Origin: Aquimarina rhabdastrellae
Lineage (GTDB): Bacteria > Bacteroidota > Bacteroidia > Flavobacteriales > Flavobacteriaceae
Length of the DNA: 64,000 nt
Direction of reading: 5' to 3'
Assembly (NCBI GenBank): GCA_947387485.1
Contig: CANDNT010000001.1
Coordinates: forward strand, 496,001 to 560,000
A program made the position numbers and the translations under genes. Position 1 is the first letter of the stretch. The number at the start of each line of letters is the position of its first letter. A model generated the notes under the pieces. That model saw only the letters and a list, made by a program, of their open reading frames with translations. It did not search any database and was not told the DNA's origin. Positions 53,951 through 62,870 of the stretch are shown one piece after another.

Positions 53951-55182
53951 AATTCTATTTGTTCTATTTTTTTTACTATCCCCAAAGCTTCTATACGGAA
54001 ACTATATCTTCCATTAGGATAAAAATCTTCTAATAAGTCAAATACAACTTTCCCCTTAAGAGAGGTATCTACCTTATAATCAAATAATTTATTTTCTTGA
54101 TATATATACATTTTTACTACAGCTCCATCTGGAATAATCTGTTTCATAAAACTTCTAAGTGGCCCTACTGTTATTTCTCTACCTGATTTTTTAATTACTA
54201 CATCATAATCTGTTTCTAATGGTTTATAGTTCACTACAATTTCATCACTCTTTCCCATTCCTGTTACATAGGCTCTAATCTTCCAAGTTTCTTCATGATC
54301 TGGATGCAATATTTCTGCTCTAGCGACACCATTTATAGTTAATCCTGGTGTTTTAAGTAATTTTCCTTCTTTATTTTCTATAAAAAAAGTCACATAAGTA
54401 CCATCTGTTACTATATTCTCATATTGATCTCTTATTACAGAAGTACTTAAAACACTAATTTGATTTCCATCTGCAAACTCATGTTCTCTAGTAATTTTTA
54501 TCGTAAAATCTATCGCATTGTCTGGATATACTACTGTCATAAATTCTTTTGAATCTGCATCTTTACATTCGGCAGAAACTAATATCCTACCTGATTTCTT
54601 ATAGGAAAAGATATTCTTCCATGCTATCAGATCTTTAGTTTCTAAATCATTTGTAGTAATATTTTCTAGAAATTGATGTTTAATCAATGTTGGTGTCCCT
54701 TCAGCTATAGGGTTATCTAGAGAATCTGTAGGTACTGTAACCATCATTGCATAATCTCTACCTCCTGCTACAATACTTGGCGGTCCTAAATACGATTCCA
54801 TTTTTGTTTTTGTAGCTTCATTGGCGATAACAGTTAGTTCTCCATTAAATAATCTTTTTCCAGATTGCATTAATTGCCATGAAATAATGCCTTTATGTCG
54901 TGTAAAATGTTCTGGAAAGGTAAATTGTAGTGTACTTCCTTTTTGTACTGGTACTACTGATGTAATACCATAAGAACCTTCTATCATCAACACTACATTT
55001 TTTATTTGATTACCCCCAAATTCAAAAAGAATAGGTTCATTTGCTATAAATACTTTTTGAACAGTAAGTAGTGTTATCTCTTTTGTATTGCTATTCTCAT
55101 TTGCATAACTGTAATACAACACTATTATCATACTGCATAACAATACTACTGGCAATTGATATGTTCTTAACGCTATCTTCAT
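53944..55182 (-). CDS. Exported protein with Ig-like (invasin-type) domains, function unknown
   Basis: This 412-residue protein has a signal anchor (about 7-26), then beta-rich domains. A central region around DNPIAEGTPTLIKHQFL and VIRDQYENIVTDGTYVTFFIENKEG resembles bacterial Ig-like/invasin domains, and a last domain FYPNGRYSFRIEAL resembles a beta-sandwich. There is no enzyme motif. It starts one base after the stop of the 1029-residue membrane protein and overlaps the GH5 gene by seven bases, so the three genes form one transcript. It may be a periplasmic partner for glycan binding or assembly. Confidence 0.72.
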   Translation of the reverse strand: MKIALRTYQLPVVLLCSMIIVLYYSYANENSNTKEITLLTVQKVFIANEPILFEFGGNQIKNVVLMIEGSYGITSVVPVQKGSTLQFTFPEHFTRHKGIISWQLMQSGKRLFNGELTVIANEATKTKMESYLGPPSIVAGGRDYAMMVTVPTDSLDNPIAEGTPTLIKHQFLENITTNDLETKDLIAWKNIFSYKKSGRILVSAECKDADSKEFMTVVYPDNAIDFTIKITREHEFADGNQISVLSTSVIRDQYENIVTDGTYVTFFIENKEGKLLKTPGLTINGVARAEILHPDHEETWKIRAYVTGMGKSDEIVVNYKPLETDYDVVIKKSGREITVGPLRSFMKQIIPDGAVVKMYIYQENKLFDYKVDTSLKGKVVFDLLEDFYPNGRYSFRIEALGIVKKIEQIELW

Positions 55183-58100
55183 TTATTTAGGATTACCTAT
55201 ATAATTATTGACCTCTATTTTTATATAGCTATATCCATCACCTTTAATAGGTTGAAGTTGTTCTCCTGGATGAGACCAATCTCGATCTGGAACAATTTCT
55301 CTTGCTATCATGGTATTGGGTAATCCATTGATAAAACTTTTGGTTATATCACTATTAAGTACCGTTACTATAGGTACTCTTTTTAGGTCATATTCAAAAA
55401 ACTGTTTGCGTTGTGGTCTTATTCCTTCTTTGATAAATAAATGATCTACCCAAATCAATTCTTTTTTATCATTATAATACGAGATTAATAATTGAGGAAT
55501 TGTTACTTCTTGAAAACCAAAATTAAACAGCATTCCTCTAATTACATTTTTATCTATTTCTAAATCATTTATAGACACACTTTTATACAAATCAGTTATC
55601 GCTACATTTCCTGCTCCTTGTAACACAAAGTTTGTAGGTTGTTTTTCGAGCTCTATAGGTGTAAATTCATCTGGATTAAATACTTCTGGAATTTCATCTT
55701 CTATATCACTCCAAGCAATCCCTTCAAAATTGATTTTAAAACTGGTTATTTCTCTAGGCATTAATTTATGCTTGATATGGTATTTTGCATTATGATTTGC
55801 TAACTCTACACTCTTATCATCATATAAAATTCCTTTTAAAACTACATCTGCAGGGGTATTATCTACATTTTGTAATTCTCCTACAATAGCATATCGATTG
55901 TGATAATGAATTAACTTTGCATTGAGTATCTCTAATACAGGTTGCTTTAAGACATCTTCGTGATATGTTTGTTCTGTAGTTACACGTCTACGTCCATGAT
56001 TATAAAAAGCCGTTATATTTTTTGAGAAGAATTGATCTGGCGGAATATCCAAATCAAAACTTGTAGGTTTGATATACCAATCCCCTCCTCTTTCTATCAA
56101 TTCATGTTGATATTGTTTTTGTATATTTTCTAAAGGCGTCACCCAATTGGTCAATATTTTAGCCTTTGCTGTAGAATCTGTTTTATGTGTAATTTTGATC
56201 TCAATATCATTCATTTTTGCATACGAACTCATTAATCCGTCAGATACTGCTACCTCTAGCATATACTGTGATAATGTTTGCCCTTCTTCTGGATCGATAT
56301 AAGAATGTGCTTTCTTAAACATTTTAAAGTCAAGTGCATCATAGTATGCTTTAATTACATTAGTAGCTGTTAATTGTGTTTCATTTTTGATATAAAAAAG
56401 ATAGGTACCATACCCCATAATGATCAATATAAAAACTATCCATAGATGCAGTATGTTAAGTAAACCTGATGAGAATTTGTCATAGTTATTTTTAAAATTA
56501 CGATATACTGGTAATCTAATTTCTTTAATCTTAAGCGTTCTATACCACATCATTTGTATGTTCAACACAAACGCCACCACTACGGTGAGTAACGGAATAA
56601 TTCCCCACATTAATTTTAAAACTAGAGGCGCATCTTCATAAGGTAATATCGTAGATAACGGAGGTACATTGAGTTTCTCCCAGACCATAATGCCATTCTC
56701 TAACATGGGTAATCGTTGCCATCCACTGAAATATAATATGGGGTCATAAAACTTATCGTTTGAAAAGATATATTTTAAATTGTATTTCTCTGGAACTGTT
56801 AAAAATTGTTGTAAAGACCCTATTCCTTCTACACCTCTAAACTTTGAGTTTTCTAGACGTTCTATAGCTCTTGTAGTTAACTCTGGTAATCTTCTTGCCG
56901 AATGGTAATTACCATCTACCGTCATAGCCGTAGTTTGTGCAGATAACCATGCCATTTGATCTCCAAAACCTAAGGTCAAAAACCGCCATTTATCATGTTG
57001 ATCCTGTTTAAGAAAATTGACTATGGGCAACATATTTATTTTTTGAGGCTGTAATGGTCTAAAATATCCTAAACTCATCGTAAAAACCCCCATAATAACA
57101 TAAAACCCGACCAAAAGCCCTCCTATAATTCTATGATATACTGCTCCATACTTTCTTTGAATCAACCGTTTCATATCTCCTTCTACAAACCGATATGCAA
57201 ATTCTCCAAATAAAGGTAGAGACATAATAGATCCCCATAAGGTAAACCTATCTAGCGTAAGTATATTAAAGGCATTATCTCCTAACAGTATTTTGGGAAC
57301 AGGTGTCGTTCCTCCTGTACCTAAAACAAATAACATTGTTATCGATAATCCAAAAAACAGATAACGCTTACTATAATAGCGATAAAAAATGTACGGAAAG
57401 AAGAATAACAATACTCCCCACGGTATTAAGAAGAATACCAATCCCGAAGATGTCACTTCTAAAAAATTATCTCTTGATCCATGTGGTATCGGGACCTGTG
57501 TTATAGGGTTATTTTTTGTGTTAATCCAATATGGTAAAATACAGGTAACAATTAGTACTAACGAACCTGCCCCAAATTTTACAATACGCCAAAAATGTTC
57601 AAAAAAAGTAGTCAAAAAGATTCTGAAGGTGACATCTTTCATCCGCTTTACCTTTTCTCTAGAAGCATCCATCAATACCATACCTATCAATGGAAAAATA
57701 AAAAATACCATCCCAAAAATAGGAGTTACATGGTGAGAAGTAACTGTTACTGATAATAGCGAAAAAGAAGTTATCAAATAACGATATTTACCTGTTTTGA
57801 GCCATTGATAAATTTCTGGTAAACAATGCATCAAAACAGAGATACCCACAATACTCGGTAATTGCCCAAATACATGTAATGTTTCTACAAACGAAGATGA
57901 AAATACCGCTAACAATGCCGCATATCCGGCTGCTTTTCTACTAGACGTTATTAAAAGTGAAAATCGATATACTCCAGTTATAAATAAAATAATACCGATG
58001 ATAGCTACAGTAAAAAGTCCAAATTTCAACCCTGATACATACGATAATAGCCCTATAGTTTGATGTACTAATGGCGGATATCCCATTACTGTAAATCCTG

Positions 58101-58272
58101 TATACCAACTATAGCTCCATGGTTCAAACCAACTTGAAGCGTAATGATTTCCAAAAAATAAATGAATCAACGCATCATAAGTATATTCTAAAGTGTAAAA
58201 GATACTGGTTCCATGAAAAGATACCCCTATTAACAATGCACTAATGATATACTTATTAGCCTTATCCCCCAT
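55183..58272 (-). CDS. Large GT-C-like membrane protein with periplasmic domains (PTPS-related type)
   Basis: In this 1029-residue protein the first 400 residues hold about ten hydrophobic segments with loop motifs such as WFEPWSYSWYTGFTVMGYPPLVHQ and SSFVETLHVFGQLPSIVG. These resemble the 6-pyruvoyl-tetrahydropterin synthase-related/YfhO group of GT-C-like membrane proteins. Two later segments lie near 555-575 and 603-625. The C-terminal 400 residues are soluble and include an NTF2-like part (about 632-745). It could use polyprenyl-phosphate sugars made by the flanking GT2 enzymes. It is the first gene of the minus-strand run. Confidence 0.78.
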   Translation of the reverse strand: MGDKANKYIISALLIGVSFHGTSIFYTLEYTYDALIHLFFGNHYASSWFEPWSYSWYTGFTVMGYPPLVHQTIGLLSYVSGLKFGLFTVAIIGIILFITGVYRFSLLITSSRKAAGYAALLAVFSSSFVETLHVFGQLPSIVGISVLMHCLPEIYQWLKTGKYRYLITSFSLLSVTVTSHHVTPIFGMVFFIFPLIGMVLMDASREKVKRMKDVTFRIFLTTFFEHFWRIVKFGAGSLVLIVTCILPYWINTKNNPITQVPIPHGSRDNFLEVTSSGLVFFLIPWGVLLFFFPYIFYRYYSKRYLFFGLSITMLFVLGTGGTTPVPKILLGDNAFNILTLDRFTLWGSIMSLPLFGEFAYRFVEGDMKRLIQRKYGAVYHRIIGGLLVGFYVIMGVFTMSLGYFRPLQPQKINMLPIVNFLKQDQHDKWRFLTLGFGDQMAWLSAQTTAMTVDGNYHSARRLPELTTRAIERLENSKFRGVEGIGSLQQFLTVPEKYNLKYIFSNDKFYDPILYFSGWQRLPMLENGIMVWEKLNVPPLSTILPYEDAPLVLKLMWGIIPLLTVVVAFVLNIQMMWYRTLKIKEIRLPVYRNFKNNYDKFSSGLLNILHLWIVFILIIMGYGTYLFYIKNETQLTATNVIKAYYDALDFKMFKKAHSYIDPEEGQTLSQYMLEVAVSDGLMSSYAKMNDIEIKITHKTDSTAKAKILTNWVTPLENIQKQYQHELIERGGDWYIKPTSFDLDIPPDQFFSKNITAFYNHGRRRVTTEQTYHEDVLKQPVLEILNAKLIHYHNRYAIVGELQNVDNTPADVVLKGILYDDKSVELANHNAKYHIKHKLMPREITSFKINFEGIAWSDIEDEIPEVFNPDEFTPIELEKQPTNFVLQGAGNVAITDLYKSVSINDLEIDKNVIRGMLFNFGFQEVTIPQLLISYYNDKKELIWVDHLFIKEGIRPQRKQFFEYDLKRVPIVTVLNSDITKSFINGLPNTMIAREIVPDRDWSHPGEQLQPIKGDGYSYIKIEVNNYIGNPK

Positions 58273-58334
58273 CTAAGTTGCTGTTGTGTTAGTTGTTACA
58301 ATACTTAAATATACAACAAAGCACATCGATTAAA

Positions 58335-58342
58335 CAAATCTA
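58335..58342 (-). promoter_or_regulatory. Putative -7 element for the membrane-protein/GH5 transcript
   Basis: On the minus strand this reads TAGATTTG, an exact TAnnTTTG match. It lies about 63 bases upstream of the large membrane-protein gene. I see no clear -33 element. A plus-strand TATTTTTG (58421-58428) is a similar site 29 bases before the second GT2 gene. Confidence 0.4.
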
Positions 58343-58456
58343 TATCTATAGAGTTTTTCCTTTCATCGATAGTTTTTATCTAACTGACGAAAATTCCCAC
58401 ATCCACCTCCATCTCCTACCTATTTTTGGAGTGTAATCTTAAAATGATAAAGCATT

Positions 58457-59269
58457 ATGAAGAAAGGAATTATCATACCATGTTATAACGAAGCCGATAG
58501 ATTGAATATAGATGCTTATTTAAAATTTTTACAACTTGATAACAATTACTATGTATGTTTTGTTAATGATGGCAGTAAAGATCAAACCATTAATATACTC
58601 AAAGGATTACAAAAACGCTTCTCTCATAAGGTTAGCGTGATTGATATCAAAAAAAACAGAGGTAAAGCTGCTGCTGTAAGAGCAGGTTCTAGATATTTAT
58701 ATAGTAGAGGTGATATCGAATATATAGGATATATAGACGCTGACTTATCTACTGATTTTGATGATTTTGATGACTTAACAAAAACCTTAGATTCAAAAAA
58801 AAACTTAGACATGGTTTTTGGTTCAAGGGCTAAATCTGGGACAAAGTCCATCAAAAAAGATTCTTCTAGAGCTATCATTTCCAAAATTATAAATCTATTA
58901 GTAAGATGTATTATTCTATTACCTATATATGACACCCAATGTGGAGCAAAAGTTTATCGTACTCATTTAGTCCCCATTCTTTTTAAAAGAAAATTTCTAA
59001 GCAGATGGTTATTTGATGTAGAAATGTTTATACGATTAAAAAGGCATTATGGCAGAAAAGCTACTATGAGAAGTATTTTTGAACAACCTCTTAAAAGATG
59101 GATTCATGTAGAAGATTCAAAACTAGGTATAAAAGATGCTCTCGAAATCCCTATGCGTTTGTGTTCTATTTGGTTTCAGTATATCATACTTGATCAAGTA
59201 AACATTAAACTTCAAAATACAACCCCAGAACTTAACATTACAATATATGATACCCCAAGTATGGCCTGA
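58457..59269 (+). CDS. Family 2 glycosyltransferase, polyprenyl-phosphate sugar synthase-like (second paralog)
   Basis: This 270-residue paralog of the gene at 48379 shares IIPCYNEADRL, NDGSKDQT, GKAAAVRAGSRYL, DADLSTDF, DTQCGAKVYR and RWLFDVEMFIRLKRHYG. The two differ in the variable loop near residues 120-150 (SGTKSIKKD against AGQIERS), so they may use different sugars or lipids. It starts divergently from the large membrane-protein gene and ends at a terminator. It probably charges a polyprenyl phosphate on the cytoplasmic face. Confidence 0.9.
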   Translation: MKKGIIIPCYNEADRLNIDAYLKFLQLDNNYYVCFVNDGSKDQTINILKGLQKRFSHKVSVIDIKKNRGKAAAVRAGSRYLYSRGDIEYIGYIDADLSTDFDDFDDLTKTLDSKKNLDMVFGSRAKSGTKSIKKDSSRAIISKIINLLVRCIILLPIYDTQCGAKVYRTHLVPILFKRKFLSRWLFDVEMFIRLKRHYGRKATMRSIFEQPLKRWIHVEDSKLGIKDALEIPMRLCSIWFQYIILDQVNIKLQNTTPELNITIYDTPSMA

Positions 59270-59295
59270 TTTGTAACGTTTACCCCATAATCTAG

Positions 59296-59322
59296 AAAAA
59301 GCAGAGAAGGTTCTCTGCTTTT
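59296..59322 (+). terminator. Terminator after the second GT2 gene
   Basis: The stem AAAAGCAGAGAA/TTCTCTGCTTTT has a two-base loop and is followed by a short T tract. It lies 27 bases after the stop codon. Confidence 0.85.
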
Positions 59323-59459
59323 GTCATTTGTAATATTTAACCATAATAAAAAAGGGAGTTTTACCTGTTTATTCTCCGTTGTTTTCCTCTGTCATATTTC
59401 AACTCCTCCTTATAATTTTACACAAAATTTTTAATCACTTACAAATCAATTTTTTAATC

Positions 59460-60584
59460 ATGAAAAACAAATTAACCATCAGTTATCCTTTGTTTTTATT
59501 AGGACTTATTTTTTGTTTTATTAGTTGTACTAAAGATCACGTAGAAATTGTTTCTAATGCAGAAACACTTCCTTCTACACTCGTTAAATCAATCGACGAG
59601 TATCATTCTTTATTAGCAAAGAATCCAGATCAACTTGTCAATAGCCATGAAGAGCTACTTATTAAAATCAAGAAAAATGAATTATTACATGAGTATCTTT
59701 ATAAAGATCAAAAGATCCTTATTGACTTTTTAAACAGCGTACGTTTTACAAAAAAAGGTTTAACAAACATTCAATTTAGCTTATTAGAAAAACACTTTCC
59801 TGATGTATCAGAAAAACTCACAAAAGAACTCGTTATCGAATTAGGATTTGATCCTGATCATTTCTTAGATATTTTTGATAATTATGGTGGCTGTGATGGC
59901 TACGGAAATTGTGGAAACGAAGGTGGTCTAAATTGTAAAATCGCTCTTTGTAATCCTTATTTGGTACCTGATTACTACCTTAATTTAGAAGAAATAATTA
60001 GATCAAACTATAATTACATTCAAGATTTTATCTCACCAAACAATGATCTTAAAGATCTTACTTTACCATCAAGACGATCAAACGAATGGTTTTTTAAACA
60101 CTTTGACCTAGGTAAATTAAACTTTGAAGAAAAAGACCTTAATTGGTTACAAGAAAACATTAAAAAAGATCAAATCATGATTTTTGGAAATCAAGTAACT
60201 CATGATGGAGAACCTATACAAATAGCTTCTTTAATCTTTACAAAAAATTTGGATCGACCTGAGATTTTTAAAGAAGTTCCTGGTATCATTATCGATTGGA
60301 GATATGAATTAATGTGCGGTTATAGATTCTCTGGTACTTTTCCTAATATAGGATCTTGTAACTGTTGGCTAACTTTTAATTGTTTTCCAAAATTATCTGC
60401 TGGTTGTAAATGGAAATGTGATTTCATAGAGTGGAAAGAAATTATACCTGATCTTATCTATGAAATCCCTGATGATCCATGCTGGGTATGCGATGATTTA
60501 GATATTTTAAAAGAACTTTCTATCGATCATATTCGTATAGACCAACCTATTATAGATATCGAAAGGCTAATCAAATTTCAATAA
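59460..60584 (+). CDS. Cys-rich lipoprotein of unknown function
   Basis: The reading frame extends upstream to 59379, but the start I favour is the ATG at 59460, giving 374 residues. It begins with a signal and lipobox (LGLIFCFISC), so it should be lipid-anchored. A first Cys-rich patch has CDGYGNCGNEGGLNC. A second patch near the C-terminus has SCNCWLTFNCF, CKWKCDF and CWVCDD, about a dozen Cys in all, so several disulfides are likely outside the cytoplasm. I recognise no family. It stands alone between two terminators. Confidence 0.72.
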   Translation: MKNKLTISYPLFLLGLIFCFISCTKDHVEIVSNAETLPSTLVKSIDEYHSLLAKNPDQLVNSHEELLIKIKKNELLHEYLYKDQKILIDFLNSVRFTKKGLTNIQFSLLEKHFPDVSEKLTKELVIELGFDPDHFLDIFDNYGGCDGYGNCGNEGGLNCKIALCNPYLVPDYYLNLEEIIRSNYNYIQDFISPNNDLKDLTLPSRRSNEWFFKHFDLGKLNFEEKDLNWLQENIKKDQIMIFGNQVTHDGEPIQIASLIFTKNLDRPEIFKEVPGIIIDWRYELMCGYRFSGTFPNIGSCNCWLTFNCFPKLSAGCKWKCDFIEWKEIIPDLIYEIPDDPCWVCDDLDILKELSIDHIRIDQPIIDIERLIKFQ

Positions 60585-60615
60585 CACTCATCTAATTTGT
60601 ACATTGAATGTTGCT

Positions 60616-60648
60616 AGAAGTCAATCTTTATAGGTTGGCTTCTTTTTT
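60616..60648 (+). terminator. Terminator after the Cys-rich lipoprotein gene
   Basis: An 11-base stem (AGAAGTCAATC with GGTTGGCTTCT, two G-U pairs) and a six-base loop are followed by a T tract. Confidence 0.8.
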
Positions 60649-60669
60649 ATTAAATCGTATTTTGGTCAT

Positions 60670-61569
60670 ATGATTACATCCAATGCTCACCAACAAAACA
60701 TTAATCGTGCTTTACATTATATTGATACTCATCTCGAAGAAGATTTATCATTAACAAAAGTAGCGAGTCAAACCTATTATTCTCCATATCATTTTCACAA
60801 GCTTTTTAAAGCAATTGTTAATGAATCTTTATATACTTATATTAAACGAAAACGTATTGAAAAAGCTGCTGCTACCTTAATGCGTAGAAAAGAAATTCCT
60901 ATTGCAGAAATAGCCTTGCGTTTTAATTTTGAATCTATAGCCTCATTTTCAAAAGCATTTAAAAAGTTTTATGGTATTGCTCCATTACATTTTAGAACCA
61001 AAGCACCTAGTAATTTAGCTCAGTTAGTTCGCAAGAATGGACAAGCTATTTCTTTTATCGAGCCATACATTTGTGCATCAATAATTAATTCACAAACAAA
61101 AATGGAAACTCAAATTAAAGTTTTGGATACTATCCATATGGCTAGTATTACACACATAGGAAAATCTGAACCACTACAACAATCTTTCTACAAACTTATT
61201 GAATGGGGGAAATCCGAAGGGCATATCACTTCTCCAGATTTTAAAATGGGTATGGTTTATCATGATAGCTATAAAATCACCGATCCTTCAAAAGTTAGGC
61301 ACAGTGTTTCTTTAATCACTACTCAACCTATCAAAGCAAATGGTATTATAGATAGTTTAACAATCCAACAAGATACTTATCTTATTATCTCGTTAGTCAT
61401 ACCTCCTTCTCAATTTACACAAGCATGGAAAGATGCATTTGTATGGGCTACGGAGCATGGATATAAACCTTCTGGCAATAAATGTTTTGAGATATATCAT
61501 AACGATTTCAATCAACATCCAGAAAAAAAATGTATTGTTGATTTACACATTCCCATACTGACTTCATAA
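60670..61569 (+). CDS. AraC-type regulator with GyrI-like effector domain
   Basis: In this 299-residue protein residues 5-105 form the double HTH of AraC/XylS regulators (LTKVASQTYYSPYHFHKLFKAIV, then EIALRFNFESIASFSKAFKKFYGIAP). Residues 125-299 resemble the GyrI-like small-molecule domain (DTIHMASITHIGKSEPLQQSFYKLIEWG). The reversed order, DNA-binding first, is usual for this subgroup. It may sense a drug or other small lipophilic ligand. It lies upstream of the AhpD-like gene with about 118 bases between, so regulation of that gene is plausible but not shown. Confidence 0.9.
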   Translation: MITSNAHQQNINRALHYIDTHLEEDLSLTKVASQTYYSPYHFHKLFKAIVNESLYTYIKRKRIEKAAATLMRRKEIPIAEIALRFNFESIASFSKAFKKFYGIAPLHFRTKAPSNLAQLVRKNGQAISFIEPYICASIINSQTKMETQIKVLDTIHMASITHIGKSEPLQQSFYKLIEWGKSEGHITSPDFKMGMVYHDSYKITDPSKVRHSVSLITTQPIKANGIIDSLTIQQDTYLIISLVIPPSQFTQAWKDAFVWATEHGYKPSGNKCFEIYHNDFNQHPEKKCIVDLHIPILTS

Positions 61570-61687
61570 TACAGTTTATTTAATTTTCAAAACTGTTATA
61601 TTCATTTTCGGTCTCAATTTTACAACTTGTATAAATCATATGAAATAGCTTTAATTTAAGTATATTTAGCTCTTAAATGATATAAAA

Positions 61688-62293
61688 ATGAGCTGGATAA
61701 AAGAAATTTCATATGATGAAGCCACTGGGCAATTAAAAAAAATATACGACCGTGTAAAGGGCCCTAATAATACTATTGACAATGTACTTTCTATACATAG
61801 TTTACGCCCTCATACACTTGTAGGTCATATGAGTTTATATAAAAACGTACTGCATAATGCTAATAATACATTACCTAAATGGTATTTAGAAACCTTAGGA
61901 ACATATGTTAGTACTCTTAATCAATGTGATTATTGTGTACAGCATCATTCGGCAGGACTTAAACGTTTATTAAACGATGATCGTCGTTATGAGCAATTCG
62001 TTACCTGTATTCAAAATGATAATTTTGATACTGTTTTTGAAGGCAGATTATTAGCTGGATTACATTATGCAAAGCAGCTTACGCTATCTCATACAACAAT
62101 TACAGAAGAAACTATTCAAGATTTAAGAATTAAAGGTTTTGATGATGGTGAGATTCTAGAAGTAAATCAATTGGTAAGCTATTTTAATTATGTCAATCGC
62201 ACAGTAGTAGGTTTGGGGGTTGATACAGCAGGAGATATTTTAGGACTTTCGCCTAATGATAGTACTGATGCAGAAAATTGGAGTCATTCTTAA
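61688..62293 (+). CDS. AhpD-like / carboxymuconolactone decarboxylase-family protein
   Basis: This 201-residue all-helical protein has the active motif NQCDYCVQHHSAG, that is CxxCxxxH, as in AhpD-type alkylhydroperoxidase proteins (peroxidase-related enzymes). The pair of Cys could reduce peroxides with a thiol donor. It begins MSWIKEISYDEATGQLKKIYD, the standard family start. A -7-like TATATTTA lies 20 bases upstream. A terminator follows directly. It is probably a stress-response enzyme, perhaps under the AraC-type regulator next door. Confidence 0.92.
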   Translation: MSWIKEISYDEATGQLKKIYDRVKGPNNTIDNVLSIHSLRPHTLVGHMSLYKNVLHNANNTLPKWYLETLGTYVSTLNQCDYCVQHHSAGLKRLLNDDRRYEQFVTCIQNDNFDTVFEGRLLAGLHYAKQLTLSHTTITEETIQDLRIKGFDDGEILEVNQLVSYFNYVNRTVVGLGVDTAGDILGLSPNDSTDAENWSHS

Positions 62294-62303
62294 CAAAAAT
62301 ACA

Positions 62304-62335
62304 AAGCCCCAATTGTTTTATCACAATTGGGGCTT
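62304..62335. terminator. Bidirectional terminator between convergent genes
   Basis: A 13-base perfect stem AAGCCCCAATTGT/ACAATTGGGGCTT with a six-base loop lies between the AhpD-like gene and the convergent membrane-protein gene. Confidence 0.88.
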
Positions 62336-62357
62336 CTATTTATAGTATTGTTTTACT

Positions 62358-62855
62358 CTAATTTTTAGGATATAAAAATGATTTTACAACTTCAAAATCA
62401 ACAGTTCCATCTTTTTTAACATCATAAACGATAAACAATTCTCCCCAATACGTACCATCTGTAAAATCGGCAATAATCCATTTATGATTTAATAAACGTA
62501 CTTTATTTATATGCATTTTTCCTTCCATACCTACAAAAGGAACAATCGCATTATCTTCTCCAGCTTTGTTATAACTTAAAATTTGATCGCTAATGGTATT
62601 TGCTAATTTTATAGCTTCATATCCTTGATCTTCAAAATACGCTGCAGCATCTTCATTGCTATCTAACGAAAAATATGTTAAATCAAGATTAGCCGAAATC
62701 AAAGAATCTATTTCTTTTTTATGTGTCTCTACTTTTTCTTCAAGAGATGTTATCTTTTTATCATAAACTTCTGATGCTTTTTTTGCATTCATAAACTGAA
62801 ATAAGATATACAGTAATGCAAAAACAAAAAGATACATAAAAATTTTACCTTTCAT
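62358..62855 (-). CDS. Small membrane-anchored coiled-coil protein
   Basis: This 165-residue protein has an N-terminal membrane segment (about 5-22, IFMYLFVFALLYILFQF), then a heptad-like coiled coil (about 28-55, YDKKITSLEEKVETHKKEIDSLI), then a globular beta part with HKWIIADFTDGTYWGELFIVYDV. I recognise no family name. It starts 15 bases after the metallo-hydrolase gene stop, so the two genes are one transcript. A periplasmic or cytoplasmic scaffold role is possible. Confidence 0.75.
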   Translation of the reverse strand: MKGKIFMYLFVFALLYILFQFMNAKKASEVYDKKITSLEEKVETHKKEIDSLISANLDLTYFSLDSNEDAAAYFEDQGYEAIKLANTISDQILSYNKAGEDNAIVPFVGMEGKMHINKVRLLNHKWIIADFTDGTYWGELFIVYDVKKDGTVDFEVVKSFLYPKN

Positions 62856-62870
62856 AATTGGGGTGCTTAT

